Positions 45,323-54,341 of a DNA stretch of 64,000 bases are shown in pieces. This DNA comes from Glaciecola sp964418575 (GTDB taxonomy: Bacteria > Pseudomonadota > Gammaproteobacteria > Enterobacterales > Alteromonadaceae): NCBI GenBank assembly GCA_964418575.1, contig CAYQMI010000002.1:1-64000 (forward strand). Direction: 5' to 3'. The first letter of the stretch is position 1. Every line of letters begins with the position of its first letter. The position numbers and the translations under genes were made by a program. The notes below the pieces were generated by a model that saw only the letters and a program-made list of their open reading frames with translations, ran no database searches and was not told the DNA's origin.

Positions 45323-45339
45323 GGGGAGCTAGGCTCCCC
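45323..45339 (-). terminator. Hairpin after the TonB receptor gene
   Basis: GGGGAGC pairs perfectly with GCTCCCC around a 3-nt loop, followed on the minus strand by TTTATCG. The T-run is short, so it is probably a partial terminator between the receptor and the CoA-transferase operon. Confidence 0.5.
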
Positions 45340-45346
45340 GTCACTG

Positions 45347-47929
45347 CTAGAAACGATAGGTAAAATCAACACCATATGAGGCTAAAGCCGATGGATGAAT
45401 AAATGAGCCACCAAACTCAGGCGCAGGAATTACCTCTTGCAAATATTGCTCGTCAGTAATATTGCGGCCCCACACGGCAACGTTCCAATTTTCGGCATCA
45501 AGGCCTACACGCAAATTAAGCGTACTGTATGAGTCACGCGACGCATTGCTGAAGTCTTGAGAATGTGGACCCGGCGGAACGCCACCACCTAAAGTGCCAA
45601 AGAAGTCCCAAATAGTCGGTGTTTGCTCTCCTTGAAGTGTATGGAAGAAGGTCTCGCCCACGTATTGCCAATCAAGACGCGTCGTCATTACGATTTCTGA
45701 GGTGATGTTGTACTCGTACATCGCACCTAAAGTAATACTAGTCTCTGGCGTTTGCGGCGCTTTGTTCCCCACTGAAAGCGGACGATTGCGGTTTTCTTTA
45801 ATTTCTGAATCAATCAAACCTAAACCACCATACACTTGGAAATCATCCGTAAGCTGTGCTTGGAAATCCATTTCAAAACCGCGAATAGAAAGCTCATCAA
45901 TCGTGGTAACTGCTCTTAACAAACCAAATGGGCCAGCGAAGAACTCGAAGAATTGGTTGTCGTCTACCGTGGTGTCAAATACTGCGGAGTTTATGCGTAA
46001 TTTGTTGTCTAAAAACTTGGCTTTAAAGCCGAGCTCTAGGCTAGAAGTAACCTCTTTATCATATTCGTCAGATACCAATAGCTGAGCATTCACTGCATCT
46101 CCTGGTGTTCCCGCGCCAGAGGCGTTAAACCAGAAGTTTAAAGTGTCTTGTGTACCAATGGAGTTAAAGCCGCCGCTTCTAAAACCAATACCGTAAGATG
46201 CATACCAGTTAATGTTGTCGTTTTGCTCATACCCTAAGGTAACTTTTGGCTGCCACTGCGCAAATGAACGGCTTCTGTCAGGAATGCCGTTTGGATTGGC
46301 GTTGAAAGCTGGGTTAATTGGCCCTACCTGCCCATTTACAATGGTGTTTACGTTCAAACCAGAGGCATTGACGTTTGGTACATTGTTCGAAACTTCTCTG
46401 TCTTCGTAGTCATAACGAAGGGCAAAGGCTAATTCCCACTGTGGATTCAGATCGTATTCAACCTGACCAAATGCGGAATACACAGAGGTGTCGAAGGTAT
46501 CGTCAAACAATAAGTCTGTTGGGTTAGGTCCTGTAGGCGGCACGTAAGCCTGACGCAAAAAGCCTTGGCCTTGGTCGGCACCATAAGCGACAACAACATC
46601 GCGCTCAATTTCTGCAAAGTAAAGACCGGCAATCCAGCGTAGGTCAGCGTCGGTGTCATCACTGGTGAAGCGAAGCTCGCCGCTAAAGTCAGTTTGATTG
46701 CGCTCTTGGTACTGATATCCATCACACGCGGTTGGCGTATAAGGGCCATACACGCCAGTAAATTCTACGCCTGGGGGAAATACACCAAAGGGGGCAAAAA
46801 ACTCTCCAAATAAATCGGTTCTATCGGCGCCACCGAGTGCGGTAGGGGTGTTGTTTAAAGTAGCTCTATCGGTTTGACACTGGGAAGTAAGTTCATAGCC
46901 ATAAAACGAAGCGCTTGTGCCGTCCGATAACAAATATTCTTCTAAATCGTTGTAGGCTAAAACACCCGTTATATCAACACCATCAAGGTCTAAGTCACCT
47001 TTAATTGAAAGCTCTGTGGTGGTTTGCTCGTTCTCGCCGGGCACGTTAAAGGCAAACGTAAAGTCATGTTCGTTGACGTTGGCATTGTACGCGGGCTGTG
47101 CGAACGCATCCACAAAAGAAGGCAAAGCAAATACCGCATTAAAGTTAATAGCACCGCCTTTTACTTCACTGCGGCTTGCTCTCATATCGAGAGTTAGCAA
47201 TTCAGTTGCATCCCAAATCAAGCGACCTTTGACCGAAGTATCCTCAAGGAAATCTACTACGTCATCTTGACCGGTAAATATATTTTCATAATGACCATCA
47301 AAGGTGCTGTCGGAAACCGTAAGGCGACCAAATAAGGTATCTGAGAAGCCTCCACTCACTGTGCCATTTATTTTACGCAGGCCATTGTTACCCACCGTGG
47401 CACGAACGCTACCTTCAAGCTCGTCTGTCGGTTTTTTGGTGGTAACGATGATGGCACCAGCTACCGCATTTCTGCCGTATAGTGCGCCCTGAGGTCCTTT
47501 AAGCACCTCTATTTGTGCAACATCTAATAGGTCTTCATTAAAGCTATTTGGGTTGGTCATCAGCACGCCATCAACTACATAAGCAAAGGTAGATTCAGCA
47601 TCGCGGGTAGAAATAATACCGCGAATGTTTACCTGCGTGTCGCCCACGTTTGCAGCGTCAACAATGCTGACGTTGGGAATTAAGCCAATAAAATCACCGG
47701 TGCGTTCAATACCTGCCGTGCGGATATCTTTTTCAGAAAGCGCGGTAACTGCAATCGGTACTTCTTGCAAGGTTTCCGGGCGCTTTCGCGAGATACTGAT
47801 AATTTCGACATCTTCTTCGCTGGTGGCGCTTGCTTCTTGCGCCATCGCATGGTGACTGAAACTAAGAGCGCTGACCCCTAGCGCTAAGATTACGCTCCCC
47901 GCTAGATTATTAAGCTTAAACTTTTGCAT
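45347..47929 (-). CDS. TonB-dependent outer-membrane receptor
   Basis: An 860-residue receptor with a signal peptide (1-30), a plug domain (about 45-165; PIAVTALSEKDIR, IRGI, VLKGPQGALYGRNAVAGAI) and a beta-barrel ending in an aromatic residue (DFTYRF). VEIISISRKR is the probable TonB-box region. It starts 25 bp after the PrpR-like regulator with GGGAGAAG before the ATG. It should import the substrate of the hydantoinase-type cluster. Confidence 0.92.
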   Translation of the reverse strand: MQKFKLNNLAGSVILALGVSALSFSHHAMAQEASATSEEDVEIISISRKRPETLQEVPIAVTALSEKDIRTAGIERTGDFIGLIPNVSIVDAANVGDTQVNIRGIISTRDAESTFAYVVDGVLMTNPNSFNEDLLDVAQIEVLKGPQGALYGRNAVAGAIIVTTKKPTDELEGSVRATVGNNGLRKINGTVSGGFSDTLFGRLTVSDSTFDGHYENIFTGQDDVVDFLEDTSVKGRLIWDATELLTLDMRASRSEVKGGAINFNAVFALPSFVDAFAQPAYNANVNEHDFTFAFNVPGENEQTTTELSIKGDLDLDGVDITGVLAYNDLEEYLLSDGTSASFYGYELTSQCQTDRATLNNTPTALGGADRTDLFGEFFAPFGVFPPGVEFTGVYGPYTPTACDGYQYQERNQTDFSGELRFTSDDTDADLRWIAGLYFAEIERDVVVAYGADQGQGFLRQAYVPPTGPNPTDLLFDDTFDTSVYSAFGQVEYDLNPQWELAFALRYDYEDREVSNNVPNVNASGLNVNTIVNGQVGPINPAFNANPNGIPDRSRSFAQWQPKVTLGYEQNDNINWYASYGIGFRSGGFNSIGTQDTLNFWFNASGAGTPGDAVNAQLLVSDEYDKEVTSSLELGFKAKFLDNKLRINSAVFDTTVDDNQFFEFFAGPFGLLRAVTTIDELSIRGFEMDFQAQLTDDFQVYGGLGLIDSEIKENRNRPLSVGNKAPQTPETSITLGAMYEYNITSEIVMTTRLDWQYVGETFFHTLQGEQTPTIWDFFGTLGGGVPPGPHSQDFSNASRDSYSTLNLRVGLDAENWNVAVWGRNITDEQYLQEVIPAPEFGGSFIHPSALASYGVDFTYRF

Positions 47930-47954
47930 GACTTCTCCCGATGTATTTGTTTTT

Positions 47955-49862
47955 TTATGTTTGATTCATTCTTTTAAGCCTTCGCCATAAAGTGGTTTGG
48001 CTCATTCCTAAATATTCCGCTGCTTTTTGTTTGTCTCCCCCAAACATATTTACTGCGTCTGCCACTAAGGCCAGCTCATTGTGTTTTACCAAGCCTTCTG
48101 AAGATTCAAAGTTCGCTTCGGTGAACAATTCTGGAGCAATTTGGCGCAAGGTTTTGGGTAAACTTTTTAGATCTGCTTTCATGTGCAAGGTAGCCACAAC
48201 ACGCTCAATGATGTTTTCAAGTTCGCGCACGTTACCAGGCCAGCTGTAATTGCTTAATTCAGCGCTTATCAACTCTAAAACTGCTTTTACATCGAGGTTT
48301 AGTGCGTAGCTGTCGAGAAAATACTGAAGCTTCACCTCTGCAATTTTTAGAATGTCTTCGCTGCGCATGCGCAAGGGGGGAATGTCTAGGTTAAAGACGT
48401 TGAGTCGAAAGTATAAATCCTCTCTAAATAGGCCTTTACTTACTAACTCTTTAAGCGGCTTATTTGAGGCTGCAACTAACTTTATTGCTACCGGTTTTTC
48501 TTTATTGCTGCCAAGCGGGCGGTAGGTTCGCTCTTGTAAAAAGCGGAGCAGCTTTGACTGTTGATCTATTGCGAGTTCGCTAATTTCATCTAAAAAGAGT
48601 ACGCCGTTTTGCGCCTCTTCAATTAAGCCTTTTCGTCCGCCGCGTCGCGAACCAGTAAATGCGCCGTCGTGATGGCCAAATAGCTCGCCTTCAAACAATT
48701 CAGTTGGAATGGCGCTGCAGTTGAGTGCAACAAAACGTCCACTGGAATATTGGCTGTTGCGATGAATTTCTCGTGCGATAAGTTCTTTGCCGGTTCCCGA
48801 CTCACCGAAAATTAAAACGTTACTTGGTGAGTTTGAAAACGAAGCAACTTTTTCAAGCAAGTCGTGCATTGCCTTTGAGGCGAACACTAAGGGTTTAACA
48901 CTACTTTGCTTGCTTAAAGATGTTCCAGTAGCCGCTAATACCCCTTGCTTACGACGATACAGCTGGTACATAAACATAGGACGCTGCCCATACAGCACGG
49001 TGTCTTGATGAAAAAACCAATCCACGCCATTAATTGTGCATTCACCGTCGCTAGGGCGCTCTTCGTTCAGCGGGTGGATAATCTCCGATAAATCCATCTC
49101 AAACTCAAGGCTAAGGTTAAGATCTTCCTTCGCCGCTTTGTTTAACGTTACCGAATCACCCTCTTTGTCGGTTAAAATAATAGGCGTTTTTGACTGATTA
49201 ATAAGCCAGTAGGTAAGTGCCTTATCAATCTTTTGCGCTCGCGCCTGATGCCCAGCGGCAATTGCTTGCTTGAGCGTCGCTATGCAAGAGGCTTCTGAAT
49301 AAATAAGAATGGACTGAAATCCGCGCTGAGCCGCGAGGCCGCAAACCAAACTGGCCCCAACAAAGGTAAGTGAGTCATCGGTCTTTGCTGCCGCAATAAC
49401 ATTAAAAAGCTCGCGCGCTTGGTCGGCTGTTTTGTAACAAGCTTCGTTTAAATCAATATTTAAATGACTTTTCAACAGCTCAACAACCGGCGAATGCTCG
49501 CCAAAATTGACCAAGCTAATATTTGAAGACAGCTTTGAGGCGCGCGTAACCGCGTTGATAATGTCGGCATCGGTGGTGGCTAAACTTAACACCGGCATGT
49601 CGAGACTGGCTTTTAAGTAGGCTGCGTTTGAGCCTGCGCTAATAATCACGTCGGGCTGATACTGGTCTATCAGGGCTTGGACTTCGGAAATACTGCCAAC
49701 AATGGCATCGAATATTTTAAACTCGGCTTGCCCCTTAAATTCAGGCAATACGCTTGTCATCAACTGGCTAAACTCTTTATGCCCGAAGATTAAAACTTTA
49801 ACCAAACTGTGTTGATGATGGTAAGCGTTGTTCAATGACCAATCCTGAATTGCTTGTGTCAT
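47955..49862 (-). CDS. PrpR-type sigma54-dependent activator
   Basis: A 635-residue activator. Residues 20-190 look like the PrpR N-terminal sensor (VKVLIFGHKEFSQ, DVIISAGSNAAYL). A PAS-like region spans 215-300. The AAA+ domain has Walker A GESGTGKE (353-360), GAFTG (400-404) and VLFLDEI (421-427). A Fis-type HTH is at 608-631. The closest named family is PrpR, but no prp genes adjoin it. It lies upstream of the TonB receptor on the same strand and probably activates it and itself. Confidence 0.9.
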   Translation of the reverse strand: MTQAIQDWSLNNAYHHQHSLVKVLIFGHKEFSQLMTSVLPEFKGQAEFKIFDAIVGSISEVQALIDQYQPDVIISAGSNAAYLKASLDMPVLSLATTDADIINAVTRASKLSSNISLVNFGEHSPVVELLKSHLNIDLNEACYKTADQARELFNVIAAAKTDDSLTFVGASLVCGLAAQRGFQSILIYSEASCIATLKQAIAAGHQARAQKIDKALTYWLINQSKTPIILTDKEGDSVTLNKAAKEDLNLSLEFEMDLSEIIHPLNEERPSDGECTINGVDWFFHQDTVLYGQRPMFMYQLYRRKQGVLAATGTSLSKQSSVKPLVFASKAMHDLLEKVASFSNSPSNVLIFGESGTGKELIAREIHRNSQYSSGRFVALNCSAIPTELFEGELFGHHDGAFTGSRRGGRKGLIEEAQNGVLFLDEISELAIDQQSKLLRFLQERTYRPLGSNKEKPVAIKLVAASNKPLKELVSKGLFREDLYFRLNVFNLDIPPLRMRSEDILKIAEVKLQYFLDSYALNLDVKAVLELISAELSNYSWPGNVRELENIIERVVATLHMKADLKSLPKTLRQIAPELFTEANFESSEGLVKHNELALVADAVNMFGGDKQKAAEYLGMSQTTLWRRLKRMNQT

Positions 49863-49953
49863 GACTATGTCCTGTGTATTTGGTTTTCACTAACTATAGT
49901 GGACAATTCACAAGCCGATAGTTTGTAACAGCATTTTTATTTTGGGTGTGGTG

Positions 49954-49970
49954 TTGCACTGAGCGTGCCA
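49954..49970 (-). promoter_or_regulatory. Sigma54 (-24/-12) promoter of the PrpR-like gene
   Basis: The minus strand reads TGGCACGCTCAGTGCAA, matching TGGCACG-N4-TTGCA except for one base in the -12 element, with the required 10-nt spacing between GG and GC. The predicted start site near 49944 gives a leader of about 80 nt. Confidence 0.75.
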
Positions 49971-50063
49971 TATTTAAGGGGGCATAATAATTACTTAAGA
50001 TATTCAGATGCTTAGGCGTTTTTCTCGGTAAAAAACCTGCTTATTGAACAAAAAAATCCTGAA

Positions 50064-50103
50064 AATTAATTTCACTATGAAATTAATTATTTCAAGCTGA
50101 AAT
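50064..50103. promoter_or_regulatory. Tandem palindromic activator sites (UAS)
   Basis: Palindrome 1 (50064-50088) has 11-bp perfect arms, AATTAATTTCA and its complement, around CTA. Palindrome 2 (50089-50103) has 6-bp arms, ATTTCA/TGAAAT, around AGC. Both share ATTTCA-N3-TGAAAT, and their centres are exactly 20 bp apart. They lie about 130-150 bp upstream of the predicted sigma54 start site, the usual position for an enhancer. Confidence 0.7.
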
Positions 50104-50394
50104 TAAAATGAGTCTTAATTGTTAACATTTTGTTGTGAAATACTGCAACTTGCTTATTCTGTACATAAGATGCATTTATGCGTGTGCCGTGCATTGCGAA
50201 TTCTCCTAGCTAAGCGCTTTTGATAAAGCAGGGGTGAAATTTTCCTGTAACACTTTCACTAGTCAGCATTTGCAAGAATGCCAATCTAGTCAAAGCTTCT
50301 GTTAGCATTAGGGGTAGAAAATCTGATTAATTCTTCCTATACTCGAAATTTACTTGGTTAAGCCAAGTGGGCGCTACAACAGTGGGGATGATAT

Positions 50395-52671
50395 TTGAAA
50401 CTAAAGTCTAGCATCATAATCGCACTGCTTTTCTCGGTATTACTGCCCTTGGTCCTTAGTTTTTATTATCTCAGTTCTTTCGTCGGCGAGCAGCAAAAGG
50501 CGCAAGTTCAAAATAATCTTGCAGCAGTCAGCCAACTGGCTAGAAATAGAATTTTGTCCAGCGTTGATCGTATTATTGAAGGCACAGCGCTGGTCTCTAG
50601 CCGAACTCAGCTTAGAAGTAGCTTAAGTGAATTTGTCTCATCTGGTGATATAAGCCATATAGAACGTGTACAGCACATCATAGATGACGCTGCTGAGTCT
50701 ATTGTGAATATTAAAAACATTGCAGTATTTGATAGTAGCAAAGTACTTGTTGCAAGTTCCTCAAACAATACCTTTCCCTTTGCAATCGACGCGAACCATA
50801 GCTTCCCCCAAATTACGCTCAGCCACGACGACCAAGGTACAACGCTCAGCGGTATAGACCAGCTAATTTTTAACGATGCCGTAATTGGTTATATACAGCT
50901 CAGCGTTACGCCAAATTTCATCACTGAAATAGTAGAAGAAGGGAGCGATTTAGGAAAAACGGGGGAATGGATCTTAGCTATCAAAAACGAAAGCAACGAG
51001 GCGCTGTTTGTTTCACCTACACGCTACAATAACCAAGGCGCTTTTAATAGAACGCTCTCATTTGAAAATACCAATGCTCCCATCATCAGAGCTTTAAACG
51101 GTGAAGATGCAATCATTTGGGGAGCACAAGACTACGCTGGAAATACCGTTGTTGCGGCAACGCGATATATCGCTGACTACGAATGGGGCATCGTTGCAAA
51201 AATTAACCAAAACGAAGTTATGCAGGATGTTAAGGCGCTGACTGATATTTTTTGGTTTGTTTTAGCTGTCGTATTATTGGTTGTGTTTGCTATCAGTTTA
51301 TGGGTATCCCACTATCTAGCTGAGCCGCTTGAAACACTAACTAAGCAACTTGGTCAGAATAAAGAAGGTGATTATCAAGCGCTAACTACAACAAGCAAGT
51401 TCAAAGAACTTGAGGTGCTGGCTAAAGCCTTTAATGACCTACTTAAAAACGTGCAGGAATTTAATCAAACCTTAAATAAACAAGTGCATGCGCGCACCAG
51501 TGAACTGGCAATTGCAAATAAAGAACTGTCGGTAGAAAAACACAGAGCAGAGCTCGCCACCGCTGCAAAATCAATATTTTTAGCAAACATGAGTCATGAA
51601 GTACGTACACCTTTGAATAGCATTTACGGCTCTTTACAATTGTTGCGGCGAATGGATTTAGCAGATAAACCTCAACATCTTGTAAAAACAGCGAACTATT
51701 CAATAGAGTCTTTGCTGGGGATTATCAATCAAATTCTAGACTTCTCAAAAATTGAGGATGATGCCATTGAGCTTGAGAATGTGTATTTTGACTTTAGCCA
51801 TATCTGCAAACAAATAAACAACGAAATGAACATTTTGGCGAGCAAAAAAGAAGTGCTCTTGTCGTTTTCAGAGGGCGCAGCGTATCAGGAAGGTTGGATT
51901 GGTGACCCGCTTAGGATAAAACAAATATTGGTAAATTTTGTATCCAACGCCATCAAGTTTTCGGAAAAAGGCTCAGTTGATATTTTTTACGACATGAAAA
52001 CAGTCAACGATTCTCACTTTTTGGAAGTTTCTGTAAAAGATCACGGAACAGGAATGACGCAAGAAGTGATTGATAATATCTATACTCGGTTCTCGCAGGC
52101 CGATACCTCAACCACGAGAAAGTATGGTGGTACAGGCTTGGGTATGCCCATTAGTCTCGGACTAGTAAAGCTTATGCAGGGCGAAATCAAAATTGAAAGT
52201 GAAGTGGATAAAGGAACAATCTTACGCGCTTCAATCCCCCTTAAAAAGGCCATACCTAGAGCAATGAAAGATGGTCAAATTGCCAGTTTGGCCGCACCTG
52301 ATTTAAGCAACAAAATAATTCTCCTTGCCGAAGACAATGAGATAAACCAGATTATATTTTGTACCATGCTCGAAGAAACAAAAGCTAAAATTGTAATTGC
52401 TAACAATGGACTAGAGGCAGTAGAGCTCTTCAATCAAATTCAGCCCGACATTGTGTTCTTAGACATACAAATGCCTGAGATGGACGGCGTAGAGGCCTGT
52501 AATATCATTCGCCCTTTGGCAAACAACATTCCTTTGGTGTCGATAACAGCAAACGTGTCACCGGATGAAACTCAGCAATATCGAAACACTGGCTTTGATT
52601 ATCAGGTAGGTAAACCAGTAGAGCTACAAGCATTGTATAAAATATTGTGGGCTTTGCTTGAGCGGGAGTAG
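50395..52671 (+). CDS. Hybrid sensor histidine kinase with Cache-type sensor and receiver
   Basis: A 758-residue kinase with TTG start (GGGG 7 bp upstream). Transmembrane helices are at about 6-28 and 285-307 around a Cache-like periplasmic domain. A HAMP-like linker, HisKA with ANMSHEVRTP (His401), HATPase with NQ-type N box and GTGLGM, and a receiver (640-755, Asp690, Lys740) follow. No Hpt domain is present, so another phosphotransfer protein must be elsewhere. It is divergent from the PrpR-like gene. Confidence 0.9.
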   Translation: MKLKSSIIIALLFSVLLPLVLSFYYLSSFVGEQQKAQVQNNLAAVSQLARNRILSSVDRIIEGTALVSSRTQLRSSLSEFVSSGDISHIERVQHIIDDAAESIVNIKNIAVFDSSKVLVASSSNNTFPFAIDANHSFPQITLSHDDQGTTLSGIDQLIFNDAVIGYIQLSVTPNFITEIVEEGSDLGKTGEWILAIKNESNEALFVSPTRYNNQGAFNRTLSFENTNAPIIRALNGEDAIIWGAQDYAGNTVVAATRYIADYEWGIVAKINQNEVMQDVKALTDIFWFVLAVVLLVVFAISLWVSHYLAEPLETLTKQLGQNKEGDYQALTTTSKFKELEVLAKAFNDLLKNVQEFNQTLNKQVHARTSELAIANKELSVEKHRAELATAAKSIFLANMSHEVRTPLNSIYGSLQLLRRMDLADKPQHLVKTANYSIESLLGIINQILDFSKIEDDAIELENVYFDFSHICKQINNEMNILASKKEVLLSFSEGAAYQEGWIGDPLRIKQILVNFVSNAIKFSEKGSVDIFYDMKTVNDSHFLEVSVKDHGTGMTQEVIDNIYTRFSQADTSTTRKYGGTGLGMPISLGLVKLMQGEIKIESEVDKGTILRASIPLKKAIPRAMKDGQIASLAAPDLSNKIILLAEDNEINQIIFCTMLEETKAKIVIANNGLEAVELFNQIQPDIVFLDIQMPEMDGVEACNIIRPLANNIPLVSITANVSPDETQQYRNTGFDYQVGKPVELQALYKILWALLERE

Positions 52672-52688
52672 TAGATTTTTTGCTCGCC

Positions 52689-53117
52689 CTATTGGTGTTT
52701 GTTGTCCTCGCATATCTGCAAAATGGGGCCAAGGCCGTTGGGCGCTTCTAAATCAGCCACTTGCCAGCTTGATAAGCCTTTTCGTGCGCCTGCTGGTGTG
52801 ATGTGAACGCCATTGTCCGCTAATGCTTTTTCAGTTTGCGCAAGATCATCCGTTGTCAGAGAAAGCAAAAACAAGCCCTCCCCTCGCTGCGCTAAGATTT
52901 TACCTACCTCTGAATCGGGGTTGCTTGGGCAGACCAATACTAAATATGTTTGGCCCAATAAAAAGCGAGCCGTTTTCACCTCCCGCAAAGGTAAGTCTTC
53001 GTATGTAGGCTCTTGAGAAAGCACCTTTGCAAAGTAGGCGACTGATGCAGTTAAGTCTTTTACCACATAATTTATGTGATGAACGCCGCTAAATGCGCCT
53101 TTTTCTAAGCTGCTCAC
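52689..53117 (-). CDS. VOC-family (glyoxalase-like) protein
   Basis: A 142-residue single VOC fold with possible metal ligands HH in GVHHINYVV and a late Glu in LEAPNGLGPILQI. It overlaps the upstream oxidoreductase gene by 4 bp, indicating co-translation. The function is unknown; epimerase or ring-cleavage roles are possible. Confidence 0.75.
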   Translation of the reverse strand: MSSLEKGAFSGVHHINYVVKDLTASVAYFAKVLSQEPTYEDLPLREVKTARFLLGQTYLVLVCPSNPDSEVGKILAQRGEGLFLLSLTTDDLAQTEKALADNGVHITPAGARKGLSSWQVADLEAPNGLGPILQICEDNKHQ

Positions 53118-54205
53118 AATAACACGCGCTTACCGTTTGCAGCGGCTGATGCAAACGCGCCCTGCACTACGTGAATATCTTTCATGCCGTCGCTACCCGG
53201 CACTAGCACTGGTGTATCATTGATAATAGCTAGAGCGTCATTGTCCATTTGCAAAGTTTGCTGCATGTTAGAAATGGCAGCAAAGCTCTTGCCATCAGAT
53301 GTTAAACCTTTAACCCCCGAATACTGAGACATAGGGTCAAGCTCATACCAACCGTTCTCACATTCGATTCGCGCGACGTTATACGATTTTACAATGCTGG
53401 TGCCGCAGTCGGCGCTTAAGCCATTGGCAAATTCGAGTGTGAAATAGGTGGTTTCATCTACTTCTTTAAAAATATGCGGATGGGATTTTTCGTGGGTGGC
53501 GCTTATGGCTACAGGTTCCATTTTCGTTAAATAGCGCGCTCCGTTAAGTGGATATACACCCATGTCGTACATTGCCCCACCGCCCATATCCTTTTTCATA
53601 CGCCAGTAGTCCTCAGGAAAACCATTTCCTGAGTATCCGGCGCGAGTGAAAACAGAGGTAATATCGCCATAAGGGCTGGCCTTTGCGTATTCGCCAAAAC
53701 GCATTGTGTTTGGCTCGTGCTGCATGCGGTAGCCAATAGATAGCTTCACTTTGTTTTTATCGCAAGCATCCATTATCGCTTGGCACTCTTGCACGGTCAT
53801 CGCCATGGGCTTTTCGCACCACACATGTTTCCCTGCATTGGCTGCGGCAACTGAAAATTTCATATGTGTGGAGGTTGGCGTGACGACATATACCACGTCG
53901 ATGTCGGGATTGTTTGCAAGCTCGTGCATATTGTCGTAAGAATAAACGTTCTTATCTTCTATGCCGTATTTTTCCTGCCATTGAGGAATTTTGCTCGGTG
54001 TGCCAGTAACAATGCCTTTTAGCTCACAATGTTGGGTAGCTTGCAATGCCGGGGCTAAAAGACGTTCGCTGTAATTACCAAGCCCTAATAACGCTACTCC
54101 AATTTTTCGCTGAGTTTTAGCAAATAGTAAGGGGCTATTAAATGCGCTTAAGAGCGCGAGCGAAGATGAGTATTGTAAAAACTGGCGACGATTTAACTTT
54201 GGCAT
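53114..54205 (-). CDS. Tat-exported Gfo/Idh/MocA-family oxidoreductase
   Basis: A 363-residue NAD(P)-dependent oxidoreductase. NRRQFLQYSSS at residues 5-15 is a twin-arginine signal, so it is folded with cofactor before export, as in glucose-fructose oxidoreductase. The nucleotide motif is VALLGLGNYSER and the catalytic Lys is in WCEKPMAMT. The substrate is probably a sugar or cyclitol; no sugar operon adjoins it. It is co-translated with the VOC gene. Confidence 0.85.
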   Translation of the reverse strand: MPKLNRRQFLQYSSSLALLSAFNSPLLFAKTQRKIGVALLGLGNYSERLLAPALQATQHCELKGIVTGTPSKIPQWQEKYGIEDKNVYSYDNMHELANNPDIDVVYVVTPTSTHMKFSVAAANAGKHVWCEKPMAMTVQECQAIMDACDKNKVKLSIGYRMQHEPNTMRFGEYAKASPYGDITSVFTRAGYSGNGFPEDYWRMKKDMGGGAMYDMGVYPLNGARYLTKMEPVAISATHEKSHPHIFKEVDETTYFTLEFANGLSADCGTSIVKSYNVARIECENGWYELDPMSQYSGVKGLTSDGKSFAAISNMQQTLQMDNDALAIINDTPVLVPGSDGMKDIHVVQGAFASAAANGKRVLL

Positions 54206-54341
54206 GATTAATCCTTACAAAAAAGTATTCCTCACGAACGGCTATTCTTACAAATAGCCCCTACACATACTTACAGAGTATTCGTAAATCTGACTGTATA
54301 AAATCCTAGCTTCTAATACTAGTATGCTTGCCCAGTTAAGG

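Larger units (their letters stand above)
49863..50394. other. Regulatory spacer between PrpR-like and hybrid-kinase genes
   Basis: About 530 bp with no gene. It contains the sigma54 promoter, the tandem palindromes and AT-rich sequence, and must also hold the promoter of the divergent kinase. Confidence 0.7.

Noticed and set aside
54240..54260. GGCTATT/AATAGCC hairpin after the creA fragment
   Set aside because: A short stem with no T-run on either strand; too weak to call a terminator.
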